64,000 bases of DNA from Pseudomonas sp. RIT288 (GCF_000631985.1 NZ_JFYN01000001.1:682001-746000), one strand, 5' to 3'; counted from the stretch's first letter, positions 1 to 10,124 are shown. Notes: generated from the sequence alone by a model not told the origin. A program made the numbers and translations.

Positions 1-1398
1 TGCTGGCAAGCGGGCTATTTCACCGTCGAAGGGGACGGGCTGGCCTCTTTCGGATTCGGACTGTTTCGTGCCAATGCGCTGACGTTCTTTGACCCAGCCG
101 GATGGTCTTACATCCTCGGCGATATACCCGGCGTACCCGGGGATTCGGCCGGTATGGCTTTTCCGGGATTGGGGGTCCTGTTCCTGCTCGTTTGTGCGTT
201 GTGGTGCATGTACTCAGGCGACAGCCATGTTATGGAGGGCATGCGCAAATGCTGGTTATTGCTGCTGGCTCTGCTGGGATTAATGCTTTTCGCGTTCTCC
301 AACAGGGTCGGTGTCGGACCGTTCGAGTTCGTCTACTGGTTGCCTGACTCCGTCATTTCCATGGCCGGTATTTTCCGTGCGTCGGGGCGGATGATCTGGC
401 CGGTAATGTATGCGGCGATCTTCGCTGTGGTGTGCCTGATCGTGCGTAACACTGCGCCACGAACCGCGCTTGTGCTGCTGGCGATTGCACTGCTGGTGCA
501 GATCACTGACACCCGTGCCGGTTGGGAACACATTCGCCATCAACTGATGGTCACGCCTGCCACAACGTGGAACACCCGAATGGTCGACCCGTTCTGGCAA
601 AACGCGGCGACGCACTATCAGAAGGTCCGCTATGTGGTTCCGCAAAACCTGACAACCCATTGGATGACCCTCTCTGATTATGCGGGCAGAAACCATCTCG
701 CCACGGATGCCGTGTACCTGGGCCGAGTGAGCGCACAAGCTCAGGAAAACCTGCAGTTGGCGGCCACGAGGGCCATCGACTCCGGCAAGTTTGCATACGA
801 CACCCTCTATGTGCTCGAACAGCGCTCTGCCCTGCAAGCGACGGTCAGCATCAATCACGACAGCGATGTGCTGGCAAAGGTTGACGGCTTCTACGTGCTG
901 GCACCGGGCTGGAAGCAGTGCTCCGGCTGTCCGCCAATCACCGATGAATCCCGGACATTGATTCCTTCATTTGGAGCAGGTGAAAAGCTGCAGTTCACGG
1001 AGGGCAGCCCCGGCGCCCAGGCGCTGGCCAAAGGCTGGTGGTTTGCCGAGGCGTGGGGCACCGGGTCGGTTGGAACGGATGCCGAAATTATCCTGCGGCC
1101 CAAGACTGGCTTGAGTGTGCTGACGCTTGAAACCAACGCCTTCCTGGCTGAGAAACACCCGCGCCAAGCGGTGGATATCAGCATCAATAACGTGCCGGTA
1201 CTTTCCACCAGCCTGACCAGTGCCACCGCCAACACAATCCAAATCAGCCTGCCCGCCCAGGTGCAGGCACTGGTCGCGCAGCAAGGTGTGTTGCGGATCC
1301 AGTTGCATTTCCCTCTGGCAATAAGTCCCCAGAAACTTGGCTGGGGCGAGGATACGCGAAAACTGGCGATCGGCTTGCTGGCGCTGACCTTTCACTGA
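1..1398 (+). CDS. DUF6311-family multi-pass membrane protein, 5' truncated
   Basis: The reading frame is open from the first base of the window, so the gene starts upstream; about 465 residues are visible. The N-terminal half holds hydrophobic segments, a motif FRASGRM and short polar loops, as in DUF6311 (YfhO-like) membrane proteins. The C-terminal third (from about base 880) is a soluble, probably extracytoplasmic beta-rich domain with a Cys pair (CSGC). The role is unknown; such proteins are usually guessed to act in cell-surface polysaccharide modification. The gene stops shortly before the convergent response-regulator gene. An internal ATG at 154 opens a shorter frame, but the uninterrupted upstream reading makes it an unlikely start. 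Confidence 0.8.
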   Translation, partial: CWQAGYFTVEGDGLASFGFGLFRANALTFFDPAGWSYILGDIPGVPGDSAGMAFPGLGVLFLLVCALWCMYSGDSHVMEGMRKCWLLLLALLGLMLFAFSNRVGVGPFEFVYWLPDSVISMAGIFRASGRMIWPVMYAAIFAVVCLIVRNTAPRTALVLLAIALLVQITDTRAGWEHIRHQLMVTPATTWNTRMVDPFWQNAATHYQKVRYVVPQNLTTHWMTLSDYAGRNHLATDAVYLGRVSAQAQENLQLAATRAIDSGKFAYDTLYVLEQRSALQATVSINHDSDVLAKVDGFYVLAPGWKQCSGCPPITDESRTLIPSFGAGEKLQFTEGSPGAQALAKGWWFAEAWGTGSVGTDAEIILRPKTGLSVLTLETNAFLAEKHPRQAVDISINNVPVLSTSLTSATANTIQISLPAQVQALVAQQGVLRIQLHFPLAISPQKLGWGEDTRKLAIGLLALTFH

Positions 1399-1450
1399 TC
1401 AGAAGTGACCACGCAAGGCCTCGTTACGACGCTGGCCTTGTGCATTTGCC

Positions 1451-2167
1451 TCACTCGCTCGTTGCCACACTCTCCAACCGATACCCATACCCATAAATCG
1501 TCAGCAACTGCCAACCGCGATCCGCCGTCAGCCCCAGTTTGTTGCGCAGGCGATAAATGTGCGTATCCAGCGGTCGTGACGAAGCGACTTCTTCGTGGGG
1601 CCAGAAGCGTTCGTACAGATACTCCCGCGACAATGGCCGACCCAGGTTACTGAACAGGCAGCGCGCCAGGCGGTATTCACGCTCCGTCATGACCACTGCC
1701 TTGCCCTCGCGAGTGACGCTCAGTTCAGCGTCGTCGAAGGTCAGGTCATTGAAGTTCAGAACTTCGGCAGCGCTACTGCGTTGCTGGCTGTGCCGGCGCA
1801 GTACGGCGGCAACCCGGGCTTTCAGCTCGTTGGGGCGGAACGGTTTGCTGACGTAATCGTCGGCACCGGCGTTCAGCGCCTGGACGATATCGCTTTCGCC
1901 GTCGCGGCTGGTCAGCATGATCGCGGCGGGCGGCGACTCCATGTGTTCGCGGGTCCAGCGCAGCAGCGCCAAGCCAGTGATGTCGGGCAGTTGCCAGTCG
2001 AGGATCAGCAGGTCGAAGGTGTCCCGGCGCAATTGGCGCAACAGGTCCTCGCCCCGTTCAAAGCTGTGCAACGACCAGGGCTGGTCTCCCTCCGCAGCCA
2101 TCTGCTGCAGGGTTTGCTCGACCCGACGCAGTTCGGCGGGTTCATCGTCCAGTATCGCAACGCGCAT
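1451..2167 (-). CDS. OmpR/PhoB-family response regulator
   Basis: A 238-residue two-domain regulator. The receiver domain (about 1-120) has the acidic pair DD at 7-8, the phosphoacceptor Asp57 in LILDW, and Lys108 in VSKPF. The C-terminal winged helix (about 135-232) has the usual RPLDTHIYRLRNKL recognition segment. AAGGAA sits about 9 bases before the ATG. It is transcribed divergently from the histidine kinase at 2336, which is very probably its partner. The input signal and target genes cannot be inferred. In P. aeruginosa, as I remember it, no such pair sits next to lptA, so this may be accessory in the lineage. Confidence 0.9.
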   Translation of the reverse strand: MRVAILDDEPAELRRVEQTLQQMAAEGDQPWSLHSFERGEDLLRQLRRDTFDLLILDWQLPDITGLALLRWTREHMESPPAAIMLTSRDGESDIVQALNAGADDYVSKPFRPNELKARVAAVLRRHSQQRSSAAEVLNFNDLTFDDAELSVTREGKAVVMTEREYRLARCLFSNLGRPLSREYLYERFWPHEEVASSRPLDTHIYRLRNKLGLTADRGWQLLTIYGYGYRLESVATSE

Positions 2168-2335
2168 ACGCGTGGGTTCCTTGTTGCTTGGGCATTGGCC
2201 CGCAACCCTGAAGGCTCGGCCTGTGCAATGAAAGTAAGCAGTCCACCTTCGGTCGGCGTCCGCTATGATTCTTCGGATCTACATCCTCAGACCTGTGCCT
2301 CATGAAACCATTCACTGTGCCCTGCCCTGTTTGCC

Positions 2336-3868
2336 ATGAATAGCCCGCGTCGGCGCGAAAGCCGCGAGCCGAGTCAGGTCCAGCGCCTGTTTCGACGGCT
2401 GGTGCGTGAGTGGGTGTGGATAAGTCTAGTGCTGTTGCCGCTGACTGCGTTGTTGTCGTATCGCGCGCAGATCAATCTGCACGATGCGTCAGCGGTTCTG
2501 AGCGCGTTGCTTTCGGTGGGATGGGTGGCGGGTGTCCTCGGCTTGCTGCTGTGGCGTCCGCGCTGGGCGATCTGGGTGACGCTGGGCGGGGTGGCGGGCG
2601 TGCTGCTCACCAGCGCCGGGCTGGCGGAGGCTCGGCACTGGTGGTCACCGACTCCGTCGGCACTCGGCATGTTGTTCGGCTACCTGATCTGGAACTGGCG
2701 GCGCCTGAGTGTGGTGCTGACGTATTTTGGCTGGGAGCTGGCGCGACTGGATCGCGAGCCGAAAGTATTCCCGGAACGGCGCCGCGCGAAATTCGCCAGC
2801 GCTGACCAATTGCAGGGCCAGATCATGGCACTGGAGCAAGCCATGAGCCGCACGCGCGATACCCGACGCTTCATTGCCGACGGTCTGGAATACCTGCCGG
2901 TGGCGACGCTGATCAGCGATCCCAAGGGGCAGATCCTGCTGGGTAATCGCAAGTCCCGTGTATTGTTCGATCACCCGCTGGTCGGCGACGACGTTCTCGA
3001 GCAACTGGCCCGCCTCGGTTACCCGGAGTTGTTCACAGAACCACGCCCGGCGCTGTCCGACCTGGCGCTGCTGGAGTTTCGCGATCACAAGGAACGCAGT
3101 CTGCGTCTGGAGCGCGCGGCATTGCTGCCCGTGGATGGTGACACCCCCATCGGCTGGCTACTGAGCCTCACCGACCTGAGCGCCGAACGCGCCGCAGAAG
3201 AACAGCGCGGGGTCTTGCTGCGATTTCTTTCCCACGATCTGCGCGCCCCACATTCAGCGATTTTGGCCCTGCTCGATGTGCATCGCCATCAAGCCGGAGC
3301 AGATTCACCGCTGTTCGAGCAGATCGAGCGCCAGGTACGCCGCGCGCTGGAATTGACCGATGGCTTCGTGTTGCTGGCGCGGGCGGAATCCGAGGCTTAC
3401 CAGTTTCAACCCAGTCTGTTCGCGATGCTGGTGCTGGACGTACTGGATCAGGCGCTGCCCATTGCCCAGCAGAAAAGCATCAAACTGCTGCACACGATGG
3501 ATGAACAATCCCAGGAGCGTCTGATCAACGCGGATCAAGGCCTGCTGACCCGCGCCTTGTTCAACCTGTTGGAAAACGCCATCAAATACAGTCCCGCCGG
3601 CACCACGATCGAGTTGAATGTCAGTTGCCAGGATGACTGGTTGCGCTATGAACTGAGCGATCAGGGCAAAGGCATCGCCGCCGAAGAATTGCCGGACCTG
3701 TTCATGCAGTACCGACGCTTTTCATCAGCGCAAGGTATCGATGGCGTAGGGTTGGGGCTGTCGATGGTCAAGGCGGTGGTCGACCATCATGGTGGTAGCA
3801 TCGAATGCCACAGCATCGTCGATCAAGGCACTACGTTCCGGCTGCAGCTACCGCTGATTGTCGAGTGA
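2336..3868 (+). CDS. Membrane sensor histidine kinase
   Basis: A 510-residue kinase. About four hydrophobic segments lie between residues 25 and 120 without a sizeable periplasmic loop, followed by a PAS-like region (about 185-280) and a HisKA domain with His300 in LSHDLRAPHS. The HATPase domain has the N box (Asn414 in ENAIKYS), the G1 box DQGKGIA and the G2 box GVGLGL. A stop codon at 2303-2305 is in frame upstream, so the ATG at 2336 is the first possible ATG. It is divergent from the OmpR-type regulator and is followed by a strong terminator. No periplasmic sensor domain of known type is visible, so sensing is probably intramembrane or cytoplasmic. Confidence 0.9.
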   Translation: MNSPRRRESREPSQVQRLFRRLVREWVWISLVLLPLTALLSYRAQINLHDASAVLSALLSVGWVAGVLGLLLWRPRWAIWVTLGGVAGVLLTSAGLAEARHWWSPTPSALGMLFGYLIWNWRRLSVVLTYFGWELARLDREPKVFPERRRAKFASADQLQGQIMALEQAMSRTRDTRRFIADGLEYLPVATLISDPKGQILLGNRKSRVLFDHPLVGDDVLEQLARLGYPELFTEPRPALSDLALLEFRDHKERSLRLERAALLPVDGDTPIGWLLSLTDLSAERAAEEQRGVLLRFLSHDLRAPHSAILALLDVHRHQAGADSPLFEQIERQVRRALELTDGFVLLARAESEAYQFQPSLFAMLVLDVLDQALPIAQQKSIKLLHTMDEQSQERLINADQGLLTRALFNLLENAIKYSPAGTTIELNVSCQDDWLRYELSDQGKGIAAEELPDLFMQYRRFSSAQGIDGVGLGLSMVKAVVDHHGGSIECHSIVDQGTTFRLQLPLIVE

Positions 3869-3876
3869 ACAGGCAC

Positions 3877-3907
3877 AAAAAAACCGGCTATATCAGCCGG
3901 TTTTTTT
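3877..3907 (+). terminator. Rho-independent terminator after the histidine kinase gene
   Basis: A short hairpin (ACCGGCT/AGCCGGT, 5-base loop) flanked by seven A on the left and seven T on the right starts 9 bases after the kinase stop codon. The symmetric A and T runs mean it could also stop leftward transcription from lptA. Confidence 0.9.
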
Positions 3908-3908
3908 A

Positions 3909-4036
3909 CTTCCGAAAAAAACTTATGCACCTTTTACGGTGTTTTATGAGCTTGAGAAATATATAAGTAAATCAATCGGTTACTTTCAATATTCAGGCTT
4001 TTTCAACAAAACCGTACACAGGTTATCCACAAAATC
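3909..4036. other. AT-rich intergenic segment with one DnaA box
   Basis: This segment between the terminator and the lptA stop is markedly AT-rich against its GC-rich surroundings. It ends with a perfect DnaA box TTATCCACA at 4023-4031. No open frame with a plausible start and ribosome site is seen. A single box plus AT-richness is not enough to call an origin. Confidence 0.6.
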
Positions 4037-4816
4037 TCAGACAGCCACCTGATCATTCGCGGCAGGCGCCTGAGGTGCCGGTGGCAGCGAACCCATTTCG
4101 CGCTGAGTCTGTTCGTTCCAGGCTTGTACCCGGTCGTTCAGCTCGGCGATGGCGCGCGGGCCAGCGCCTTCAGCATACATCGGCTCGCCGATGATCACGG
4201 TGATCACGCCCGGCGTCTTGCCCCAGCCGATTTTCGGCCAGAATTTGCCGGCATTGTGTGCAATCGGCAGCACCGGAAGCGCCGCATTCACCGCCAGCGC
4301 GCTGCCACTGCGCGAGAACTTGCCGACGGTGCCGTAAGGAACGCGGGTGCCCTCAGGGAAGATCAATACCCAGACGTTATCCTTGAGCAGTTCATCGCCT
4401 TTGGCCGCGACTTGTTTGAGCGCGGCTTTCGGGTTGTCGCGGTCAATCGCGATCGGCCGCAGCATGGCCATGGCCCAACCGAAGAACGGTACGTAGAGCA
4501 ATTCACGCTTGAGCACCTGGCTCAAGGGCGAGAAATAAGCGGAGAGAAAGAACGTCTCCCAGGTGCTCTGGTGGTTCGACTGAATCACGCAGGGCCGAGC
4601 CGGCACGTTTTCCGCGCCTTTGATCTCGTAACGAATGCCGAGAAACACCTTGGTCAACCACAAGGCGCAGCGGCACCAGTACACGTTGATGAAACGATAA
4701 CGCGCCTTGAACGGCAAAAAGGGCGCGATAAAAAAGCTCAGGCTGCACCACAGCAAGGCAGTGGTGCCCAGCAGCAGGTAAAAGAGAAAAATTCTGATGG
4801 CCTGCAGTATCGACAT
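4037..4816 (-). CDS. lptA: 1-acyl-sn-glycerol-3-phosphate acyltransferase (PlsC/LptA family)
   Basis: Transfers an acyl chain to lysophosphatidate in phospholipid synthesis at the inner membrane. The 259-residue protein starts with an N-terminal membrane helix, carries the acyltransferase motif I as NHQSTWE (His82, HX4E variant) and motif III as FPEGTR. An upstream in-frame ATG at 4861 would add 15 residues, but family members begin MSILQAIR, so 4816 is preferred. It is the last gene of the leftward glyQ-glyS-gmhB-lptA run, a gene order also found right of gyrB in P. aeruginosa. The C-terminal tail is Pro/Ala-rich and probably disordered. Confidence 0.88.
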   Translation of the reverse strand: MSILQAIRIFLFYLLLGTTALLWCSLSFFIAPFLPFKARYRFINVYWCRCALWLTKVFLGIRYEIKGAENVPARPCVIQSNHQSTWETFFLSAYFSPLSQVLKRELLYVPFFGWAMAMLRPIAIDRDNPKAALKQVAAKGDELLKDNVWVLIFPEGTRVPYGTVGKFSRSGSALAVNAALPVLPIAHNAGKFWPKIGWGKTPGVITVIIGEPMYAEGAGPRAIAELNDRVQAWNEQTQREMGSLPPAPQAPAANDQVAV

Positions 4817-4898
4817 GGCGACGTTTACCGTTACGGGCGATGCCCGACTGTTCAAGCGCACTCCCGATCAATCCCTGGTCAGGAACTTCAGAAGCACT

Positions 4899-5432
4899 CT
4901 AGTTGTGGATAAGTTCTGCGGCAATCGCCGCCAGATCGTCAAAAATCAGGGTGCCGACCGGAAGGGTCTTGCCCAGAGTTTTTTCGCCTTTCCCGGTCTT
5001 TACCAAAACGGGCTGTGAATCGACGGCTTTGGCGGCCTCCAGGTCACCAAGGCTGTCGCCGACGAACCAGACATTGTTCAGTTCGACGTCGTAATGCCGC
5101 GCGATGGTTTGCAACATCCCCGGTTTCGGCTTGCGGCAATCGCAACCCTCGTCCGGTCCATGCGGGCAGTACACGATCAGCCCGACTTCACCGCCCTGCT
5201 CCGCCACGAGCGTGCGCAAGCGCGCGTGCATGGCGTCGAGGGTGGCGAGGTCGTAATAGCCGCGAGCGATGCCCGACTGGTTGGTGGCGACCGCCACCGT
5301 CCAGCCGGCCTTGCTCAACTGCGCAATCGCCTCGATCGAGCCGGGCAGTGGAATCCACTCCTCCACCGACTTGATGTAAGCGTCGGAGTCGTAATTGATC
5401 ACTCCGTCCCGATCGAGAATCAGCAGTTTCAA
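4899..5432 (-). CDS. gmhB: D-glycero-beta-D-manno-heptose-1,7-bisphosphate 7-phosphatase
   Basis: HAD-superfamily phosphatase that makes the heptose precursor for LPS inner core. The protein begins KLLILDRDGVIN (catalytic DxD), continues with ATNQSGIARG, and has the GmhB zinc loop CPHGPDEGCDCRKPKPGM and the acidic motif FVGDSLGDLEAA. There is no ATG at the right place. TTG at 5430-5432 is chosen because GAGG lies 7 bases before it and the protein then starts exactly at the family N-terminus; 177 residues result. It lies 10 bases downstream of the glyS stop and is probably co-translated. A DnaA box overlaps its last codons (4904-4912). Confidence 0.88.
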   Translation of the reverse strand: MKLLILDRDGVINYDSDAYIKSVEEWIPLPGSIEAIAQLSKAGWTVAVATNQSGIARGYYDLATLDAMHARLRTLVAEQGGEVGLIVYCPHGPDEGCDCRKPKPGMLQTIARHYDVELNNVWFVGDSLGDLEAAKAVDSQPVLVKTGKGEKTLGKTLPVGTLIFDDLAAIAAELIHN

Positions 5433-5442
5433 CAGCAATCCC

Positions 5443-7497
5443 TCAACCCAGCAGCGAAATGTCGGCAACCCCGAGGAACAGACCACGCAGGCGCGCCAGC
5501 AGCGCGTAGCGGTTGGCCCGGACCTTGGCGTCTTCGGCATTGACCATGACGGCGTCGAAGAACGCATCCACCGGCTCACGCAATGCCGCCAGACGCGCCA
5601 GCGATTCGTTGTACTGACGCGCTGCGGCCATTGGCTGCACCGCCTGATCCGCTTGCTGGATCGCCGAGTACAGCGAGAACTCGTTGGCGTTGTCGAAGTA
5701 CTTGGCCTCGACCACGGTCGGCACCGAGCCTTCAACCTTGCTCAACAGGTTCGATACACGCTTGTTGACCGCTGCCAGCGCTGCCGCTTCCGGCAGTTTG
5801 CGGAAGGCCTGAACCGCTTGCACACGCTGGTCGAAGTCCAGCGCCGAACCCGGCTTCAGGGCACGTACCGAAAGGTAGGTGGCGACATCGACGCCTTCGT
5901 CTTCGTAACGCGCACGCAGACGGTCGAAGATGAATTCCAGCACCGCGTCATTCAGACCGGCAGCCTTGACCTTGGTCCCGAACGCCACCACGGCGAAAGC
6001 CACGGCATCGTTCAGATCGAGGTCGAGTTTTTTCTCGATCAGGATACGCAGCACGCCCAGTGCCGCACGGCGCAGGGCATACGGGTCTTTGCTGCCGGTC
6101 GGCAGCATGCCGATACCGAAGATGCCGACCAGGGTGTCGAGTTTGTCGGCGATCGCGACAGCCGCACCGGTCAGGGTCGCCGGCAGTTCAGCACCGGCAC
6201 CGCGTGGCATGTACTGCTCGTTCAGCGCCAGCGCGACGTCTTCCGGCTCGCCGTCATTGAGGGCGTAGTAGTAACCGGCGACACCTTGCATCTCCGGGAA
6301 CTCGCCGACCATTTCGGTGGCCAGGTCGCACTTCGACAGCAAGCCTGCACGGGCCGCCCACGAGGCGTTGCCGCCGATTCGCGCGGCAATGTACGCCGCG
6401 AGTTTCGATACGCGCTCGGCCTTGTCGTAGACGCTGCCGAGTTTTTCCTGGAACACCACGTTCTTCAGGCGATCATTGAAGGCTTCGAGTTTCTGCTTCT
6501 TGTCTTGCTTGAAGAAGAACTCGGCGTCGGTCAGACGTGGACGAACCACTTTCTCGTTACCGGCGATGATCTGCTGTGGATCTTTGCTTTCGATGTTGGC
6601 GACGGTGATGAACCGTGGCAGCAACTTGCCGTCGGCATCCAGCAGGCAGAAGTACTTCTGGTTGTCCTGCATGGTGGTGATCAGTGCTTCCTGCGGCACG
6701 TCGAGGAAGCGTTCCTCGAACGAGCACACCAGCGGCACCGGCCATTCGACCAGCGCGGTCACTTCATCGAGCAGCGCCGGCGGCACGATCGCAGTGCCTT
6801 CCTGACGGGTAGCCAGTTCTTCGGTGCGCTTGCTGATGATCTCGCGACGCTCGTTGGCATCGGCCAGCACATAAGCGGCACGCAGGTCGGCCAGGTAGCT
6901 CGATGGCGAACCGATGCGCACGCTTTGCGGGTGGTGGAAGCGGTGACCACGGGAGTCGCGGCCAGCCTTCTGCGCGAGGATGGTGCAGTCGATGACCTGG
7001 TCACCGAGCAGCATCACCAGCCATTGGGTCGGACGCACGAACTCTTCCTTGCGCGCACCCCAACGCATGCGTTTCGGGATCGGCAGGTCGTTCAGCGAGT
7101 CTTCGACGATGGTCGGCAGCAGGCTTGCGGTCGGCTTGCCGGCGATGTTCTGGTTGTAACGCAGTTTCGGACCGCTCTGGTCGATCTCGCTCAGCTCGAC
7201 GCCGCATTTCTTGGCAAAGCCAAGGGCTGCCTGAGTCGGGTTGCCTTCGGCATCGAAGGCGGCCTGACGTGGCGGGCCGTCGAGGTTGATGCTGCGATCC
7301 GGCTGCTGGGTGGCCAGCGCAGTGATCAGCACGGCCAGACGCCGCGGCGCGGCGTAGACGGTTTTGCTTTCGTAGTTCAGACCGGCAGCTTGCAGGCCCT
7401 TGTCGATACCGGCGAGGAACGCTTCAGCCAGGGTGTTCAGGGCTTTTGGCGGCAGTTCTTCGGTGCCCAGTTCAACCAGAAAATCTTGAGCACTCAT
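5443..7497 (-). CDS. glyS: Glycine--tRNA ligase beta subunit
   Basis: Beta chain of the alpha2-beta2 bacterial glycyl-tRNA synthetase. The 684-residue length matches the family, and the N-terminus [20 protein letters not shown] is the diagnostic GlyS opening. It includes an HD-like region and a C-terminal tRNA-binding domain. Its ATG overlaps the glyQ stop codon (ATGA), giving translational coupling and equal subunit amounts. Confidence 0.97.
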   Translation of the reverse strand: MSAQDFLVELGTEELPPKALNTLAEAFLAGIDKGLQAAGLNYESKTVYAAPRRLAVLITALATQQPDRSINLDGPPRQAAFDAEGNPTQAALGFAKKCGVELSEIDQSGPKLRYNQNIAGKPTASLLPTIVEDSLNDLPIPKRMRWGARKEEFVRPTQWLVMLLGDQVIDCTILAQKAGRDSRGHRFHHPQSVRIGSPSSYLADLRAAYVLADANERREIISKRTEELATRQEGTAIVPPALLDEVTALVEWPVPLVCSFEERFLDVPQEALITTMQDNQKYFCLLDADGKLLPRFITVANIESKDPQQIIAGNEKVVRPRLTDAEFFFKQDKKQKLEAFNDRLKNVVFQEKLGSVYDKAERVSKLAAYIAARIGGNASWAARAGLLSKCDLATEMVGEFPEMQGVAGYYYALNDGEPEDVALALNEQYMPRGAGAELPATLTGAAVAIADKLDTLVGIFGIGMLPTGSKDPYALRRAALGVLRILIEKKLDLDLNDAVAFAVVAFGTKVKAAGLNDAVLEFIFDRLRARYEDEGVDVATYLSVRALKPGSALDFDQRVQAVQAFRKLPEAAALAAVNKRVSNLLSKVEGSVPTVVEAKYFDNANEFSLYSAIQQADQAVQPMAAARQYNESLARLAALREPVDAFFDAVMVNAEDAKVRANRYALLARLRGLFLGVADISLLG

Positions 7498-8447
7498 TGT
7501 GCAGCCTCCAGCTTGGCCAGTACTTCGTCACGCAGGTCCGGGGTCGCCATCGGGAAGCCCAGCTTGGCGCGAGCCAGCAGATAGGCTTGCGCAACGGAAC
7601 GCGCCAGGGTGCGTACGCGCAGGATGTATTGCTGACGCGCGGTCACCGAGATCGCCCGGCGCGCATCCAGCAGGTTGAAGGTGTGCGAGGCCTTCAGGAC
7701 CATTTCGTAGCTCGGCAACGGCAGCGGCTGGTCGAGTTCGATCAGGCGCTTGGCTTCGCTTTCATAGAAGTCGAAGAGTTCGAACAGTTTGTCGACGTTG
7801 GCGTGTTCGAAGTTGTAGGTGGACTGCTCCACTTCGTTCTGGTGGAACACGTCGCCGTAGGTCACCTTGCCGAACGGACCGTCAGCCCAGACCAGGTCGT
7901 AGACCGAGTCCACGCCCTGCAGGTACATGGCCAGACGCTCCAGACCGTAAGTGATCTCGCCGGTCACCGGGTAGCACTCGATGCCGCCGGCCTGCTGGAA
8001 GTAAGTGAACTGAGTCACTTCCATGCCGTTGAGCCAGACTTCCCAGCCCAGACCCCAGGCGCCGAGGGTCGGCGATTCCCAGTTGTCTTCGACGAAGCGG
8101 ATGTCGTGGACCAGCGGGTCCAGGCCGACATGCTTGAGCGAGCCCAGGTACAGTTCCTGGAAGTTGTCCGGGTTCGGCTTCAGGACGACCTGGAACTGAT
8201 AGTAGTGCTGCAGACGGTTCGGGTTTTCCCCGTAGCGGCCATCAGTCGGACGGCGGCTTGGCTGCACGTAGGCGGCGTTCCAGGTTTCCGGGCCGATGGC
8301 GCGCAGGAAGGTCGCGGTGTGGAAAGTGCCGGCGCCTACTTCCATATCGTAGGGCTGAAGTACCACACAACCTTGCTCGGCCCAGTATTGCTGGAGCGCG
8401 AGGATCAAGTCTTGGAAGGTACGCACGGCTGGCGTAGGCTGGCTCAC
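7494..8447 (-). CDS. glyQ: Glycine--tRNA ligase alpha subunit
   Basis: Catalytic class II subunit that activates glycine, 317 residues. Recognisable stretches are [18 protein letters not shown], the motif [19 protein letters not shown], and [21 protein letters not shown]. The open frame extends further upstream, but the GTG at 8445-8447 has AGGTGA 6 bases before it and gives the family N-terminus ([10 protein letters not shown]). It is the first gene of the glyQ-glyS-gmhB-lptA operon and is divergent from tag across an 81-base gap. Confidence 0.96.
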   Translation of the reverse strand: MSQPTPAVRTFQDLILALQQYWAEQGCVVLQPYDMEVGAGTFHTATFLRAIGPETWNAAYVQPSRRPTDGRYGENPNRLQHYYQFQVVLKPNPDNFQELYLGSLKHVGLDPLVHDIRFVEDNWESPTLGAWGLGWEVWLNGMEVTQFTYFQQAGGIECYPVTGEITYGLERLAMYLQGVDSVYDLVWADGPFGKVTYGDVFHQNEVEQSTYNFEHANVDKLFELFDFYESEAKRLIELDQPLPLPSYEMVLKASHTFNLLDARRAISVTARQQYILRVRTLARSVAQAYLLARAKLGFPMATPDLRDEVLAKLEAAQ

Positions 8448-8528
8448 GAAATTCACCTGTTTCTTGGGCTGCGATTTAAAGAGCGGGAGTATACCCGATT
8501 CAGTCGCACCTCCACCCCCTGGAGCCTT

Positions 8529-9086
8529 ATGCCACGCTGCTTTTGGTGTACCGAAGATCCGTTGTACATGGCTTATCACGATCAGGAGTGGGGCACGCCG
8601 CTACGCGATGCGCAGGGTTTGTTCGAGTTGCTTTTGCTCGAAGGGTTCCAGGCCGGGCTGTCGTGGATCACCGTGCTGCGCAAACGCGAGCGCTACCGCG
8701 AGGTGTTGTACGGCTTCGACGTGCAGCGTGTGGCGCAGATGAGCGACGCGGAAATCGCCGAATTGATGCTTGATCCGGGGATCATCCGCAACCGCCTCAA
8801 ACTCAATGCCGCGCGGCGCAACGCCCAGGCCTGGCTGGCGCTGGAAGACCCGGTGGCGTTTCTCTGGTCGTTCGTCGGCGGCCAACCGATCATCAATCAT
8901 TTCAAGGATCGCAGCGAAGTCCCGGCGATCACCCCCGAAGCCGTGGCGATGAGCAAAGCCCTGAAAAAGGCTGGCTTCACCTTCGTTGGCCCAACCATTT
9001 GCTACGCACTGATGCAGGCCTCGGGCATGGTCATGGATCACACTCAGGACTGCGACCGCTACGCGCTGCTGGTCAACGGCGGTTAG
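8529..9086 (+). CDS. tag: DNA-3-methyladenine glycosylase I
   Basis: Base-excision repair enzyme that removes 3-methyladenine; 185 residues. Zinc-binding residues are visible at Cys4 and His17 (MPRCFW...AYHDQEWG) and in the C-terminal HTQDC motif (His171, Cys175). The central [20 protein letters not shown] carries the catalytic Glu region. The frame is open far upstream, but the N-terminal Cys4 ligand fixes the start at 8529. It is divergent from glyQ and 40 bases ahead of the acyltransferase. Confidence 0.95.
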   Translation: MPRCFWCTEDPLYMAYHDQEWGTPLRDAQGLFELLLLEGFQAGLSWITVLRKRERYREVLYGFDVQRVAQMSDAEIAELMLDPGIIRNRLKLNAARRNAQAWLALEDPVAFLWSFVGGQPIINHFKDRSEVPAITPEAVAMSKALKKAGFTFVGPTICYALMQASGMVMDHTQDCDRYALLVNGG

Positions 9087-9126
9087 AATGGCCGCCTCGC
9101 GCACAGCACAAAATCAGGAGTGACCT

Positions 9127-10014
9127 GTGGAAAAGTTTAAAGGCGCCTTGCTGGTAGGCGCTCTGCGGCTGTTTGCCCTGCTGCCATGGCGGGCCGTGCA
9201 GGCCGTGGGTTCGGCGATCGGCTGGATCATGTGGAAAACCCCCAACCGCTCCCGCGACGTGGTGCGGATCAACCTTTCCAAATGTTTTCCACAGATGGAC
9301 CCGGCCGAACGTGAGCGCCTGGTCGGTCAGAGCCTGAAAGACATCGGCAAATCCCTGACCGAAAGCGCCTGCGCCTGGATCTGGCCGGCGCAGCGTTCGA
9401 TCGATCTGGTGCGCGAAGTCGAAGGCCTCGACATCCTCAAGGATGCGCTGGCCTCGGGCAAGGGTGTGGTCGGCATCACCAGCCACCTGGGCAACTGGGA
9501 AGTGCTCAACCACTTCTATTGCAGCCAGTGCAAACCGATCATTTTCTACCGCCCGCCAAAGCTCAAGGCGGTGGATGAATTGCTGCGCAAGCAACGCGTG
9601 CAACTGGGCAATAAAGTCGCTGCCTCCACCAAGGAAGGCATCCTCAGCGTTATCAAGGAAGTGCGCAAAGGTGGTGCAGTGGGCATTCCGGCTGACCCGG
9701 AACCGGCCGAATCCGCCGGGATCTTCGTGCCGTTCTTCGCCACCCAGGCGTTGACCAGCAAATTCGTGCCGAACATGCTCGCCGGCGGCAAAGCGGTCGG
9801 CGTGTTCCTCCACGCCCTGCGCCTGCCGGACGGTTCCGGCTACAAAGTGATCCTCGAAGCGGCGCCAGAAGCCATGTACAGCACCGATACCGAGGAATCC
9901 TGCGCGGCCATGAGCAAAGTGGTTGAACGGTACGTTGCCGCATATCCAAGCCAATACATGTGGAGCATGAAGCGCTTCAAGAAACGTCCACCGGGCGAAG
10001 CGCGCTGGTACTGA
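9127..10014 (+). CDS. Lipid A secondary acyltransferase (LpxL/HtrB family)
   Basis: Adds a secondary acyl chain to lipid A at the inner-membrane cytoplasmic face. The 295-residue protein has an N-terminal hydrophobic anchor and the HX4E catalytic motif SHLGNWE (His120, Glu125). The start is GTG at 9127 with AGGAG 6 bases upstream. P. aeruginosa has a lauroyltransferase gene in the same position between tag and a PilZ gene. Which acyl chain and position are modified cannot be read from the sequence. Confidence 0.9.
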   Translation: MEKFKGALLVGALRLFALLPWRAVQAVGSAIGWIMWKTPNRSRDVVRINLSKCFPQMDPAERERLVGQSLKDIGKSLTESACAWIWPAQRSIDLVREVEGLDILKDALASGKGVVGITSHLGNWEVLNHFYCSQCKPIIFYRPPKLKAVDELLRKQRVQLGNKVAASTKEGILSVIKEVRKGGAVGIPADPEPAESAGIFVPFFATQALTSKFVPNMLAGGKAVGVFLHALRLPDGSGYKVILEAAPEAMYSTDTEESCAAMSKVVERYVAAYPSQYMWSMKRFKKRPPGEARWY

Positions 10015-10030
10015 ACAAGTTGGCACACTC

Positions 10031-10097
10031 TGTGGATAACCTGTAGGAGCTGCCGCAGGCTGCGATCTTTTGATCCTGCTTCTGCGGCTTATCCACA
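10031..10097. promoter_or_regulatory. Two inverted DnaA boxes bracketing a solo REP
   Basis: TGTGGATAA at 10031-10039 and TTATCCACA at 10089-10097 are perfect DnaA boxes facing each other in the short gap between the acyltransferase and PilZ genes. A single REP element lies between them. They belong to the wider series of DnaA boxes in the left part of the window. Confidence 0.6.
10041..10072 (+). repeat. Solo REP element, family B
   Basis: One copy of the GTAGGAGCTGCCGCAGGCTG family followed by CGATCTTTT. Unlike the other family B copies in the window it has no inverted partner. It may help end transcription of the acyltransferase gene, as the hairpin is followed by a T run. Confidence 0.85.
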
Positions 10098-10124
10098 GCC
10101 TCGTTCATTCAAGGGCGCATAAAG

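Noticed and set aside
3909..4036. AT-rich stretch with a DnaA box as a candidate replication origin
   Set aside because: Only one perfect box and no cluster or neighbouring dnaA/dnaN/rpmH genes. The origin is more likely left of the window.
5395..7584. A 729-codon plus-strand frame
   Set aside because: Antisense of glyS; low-complexity Arg/Gln/His-rich translation, no domains.
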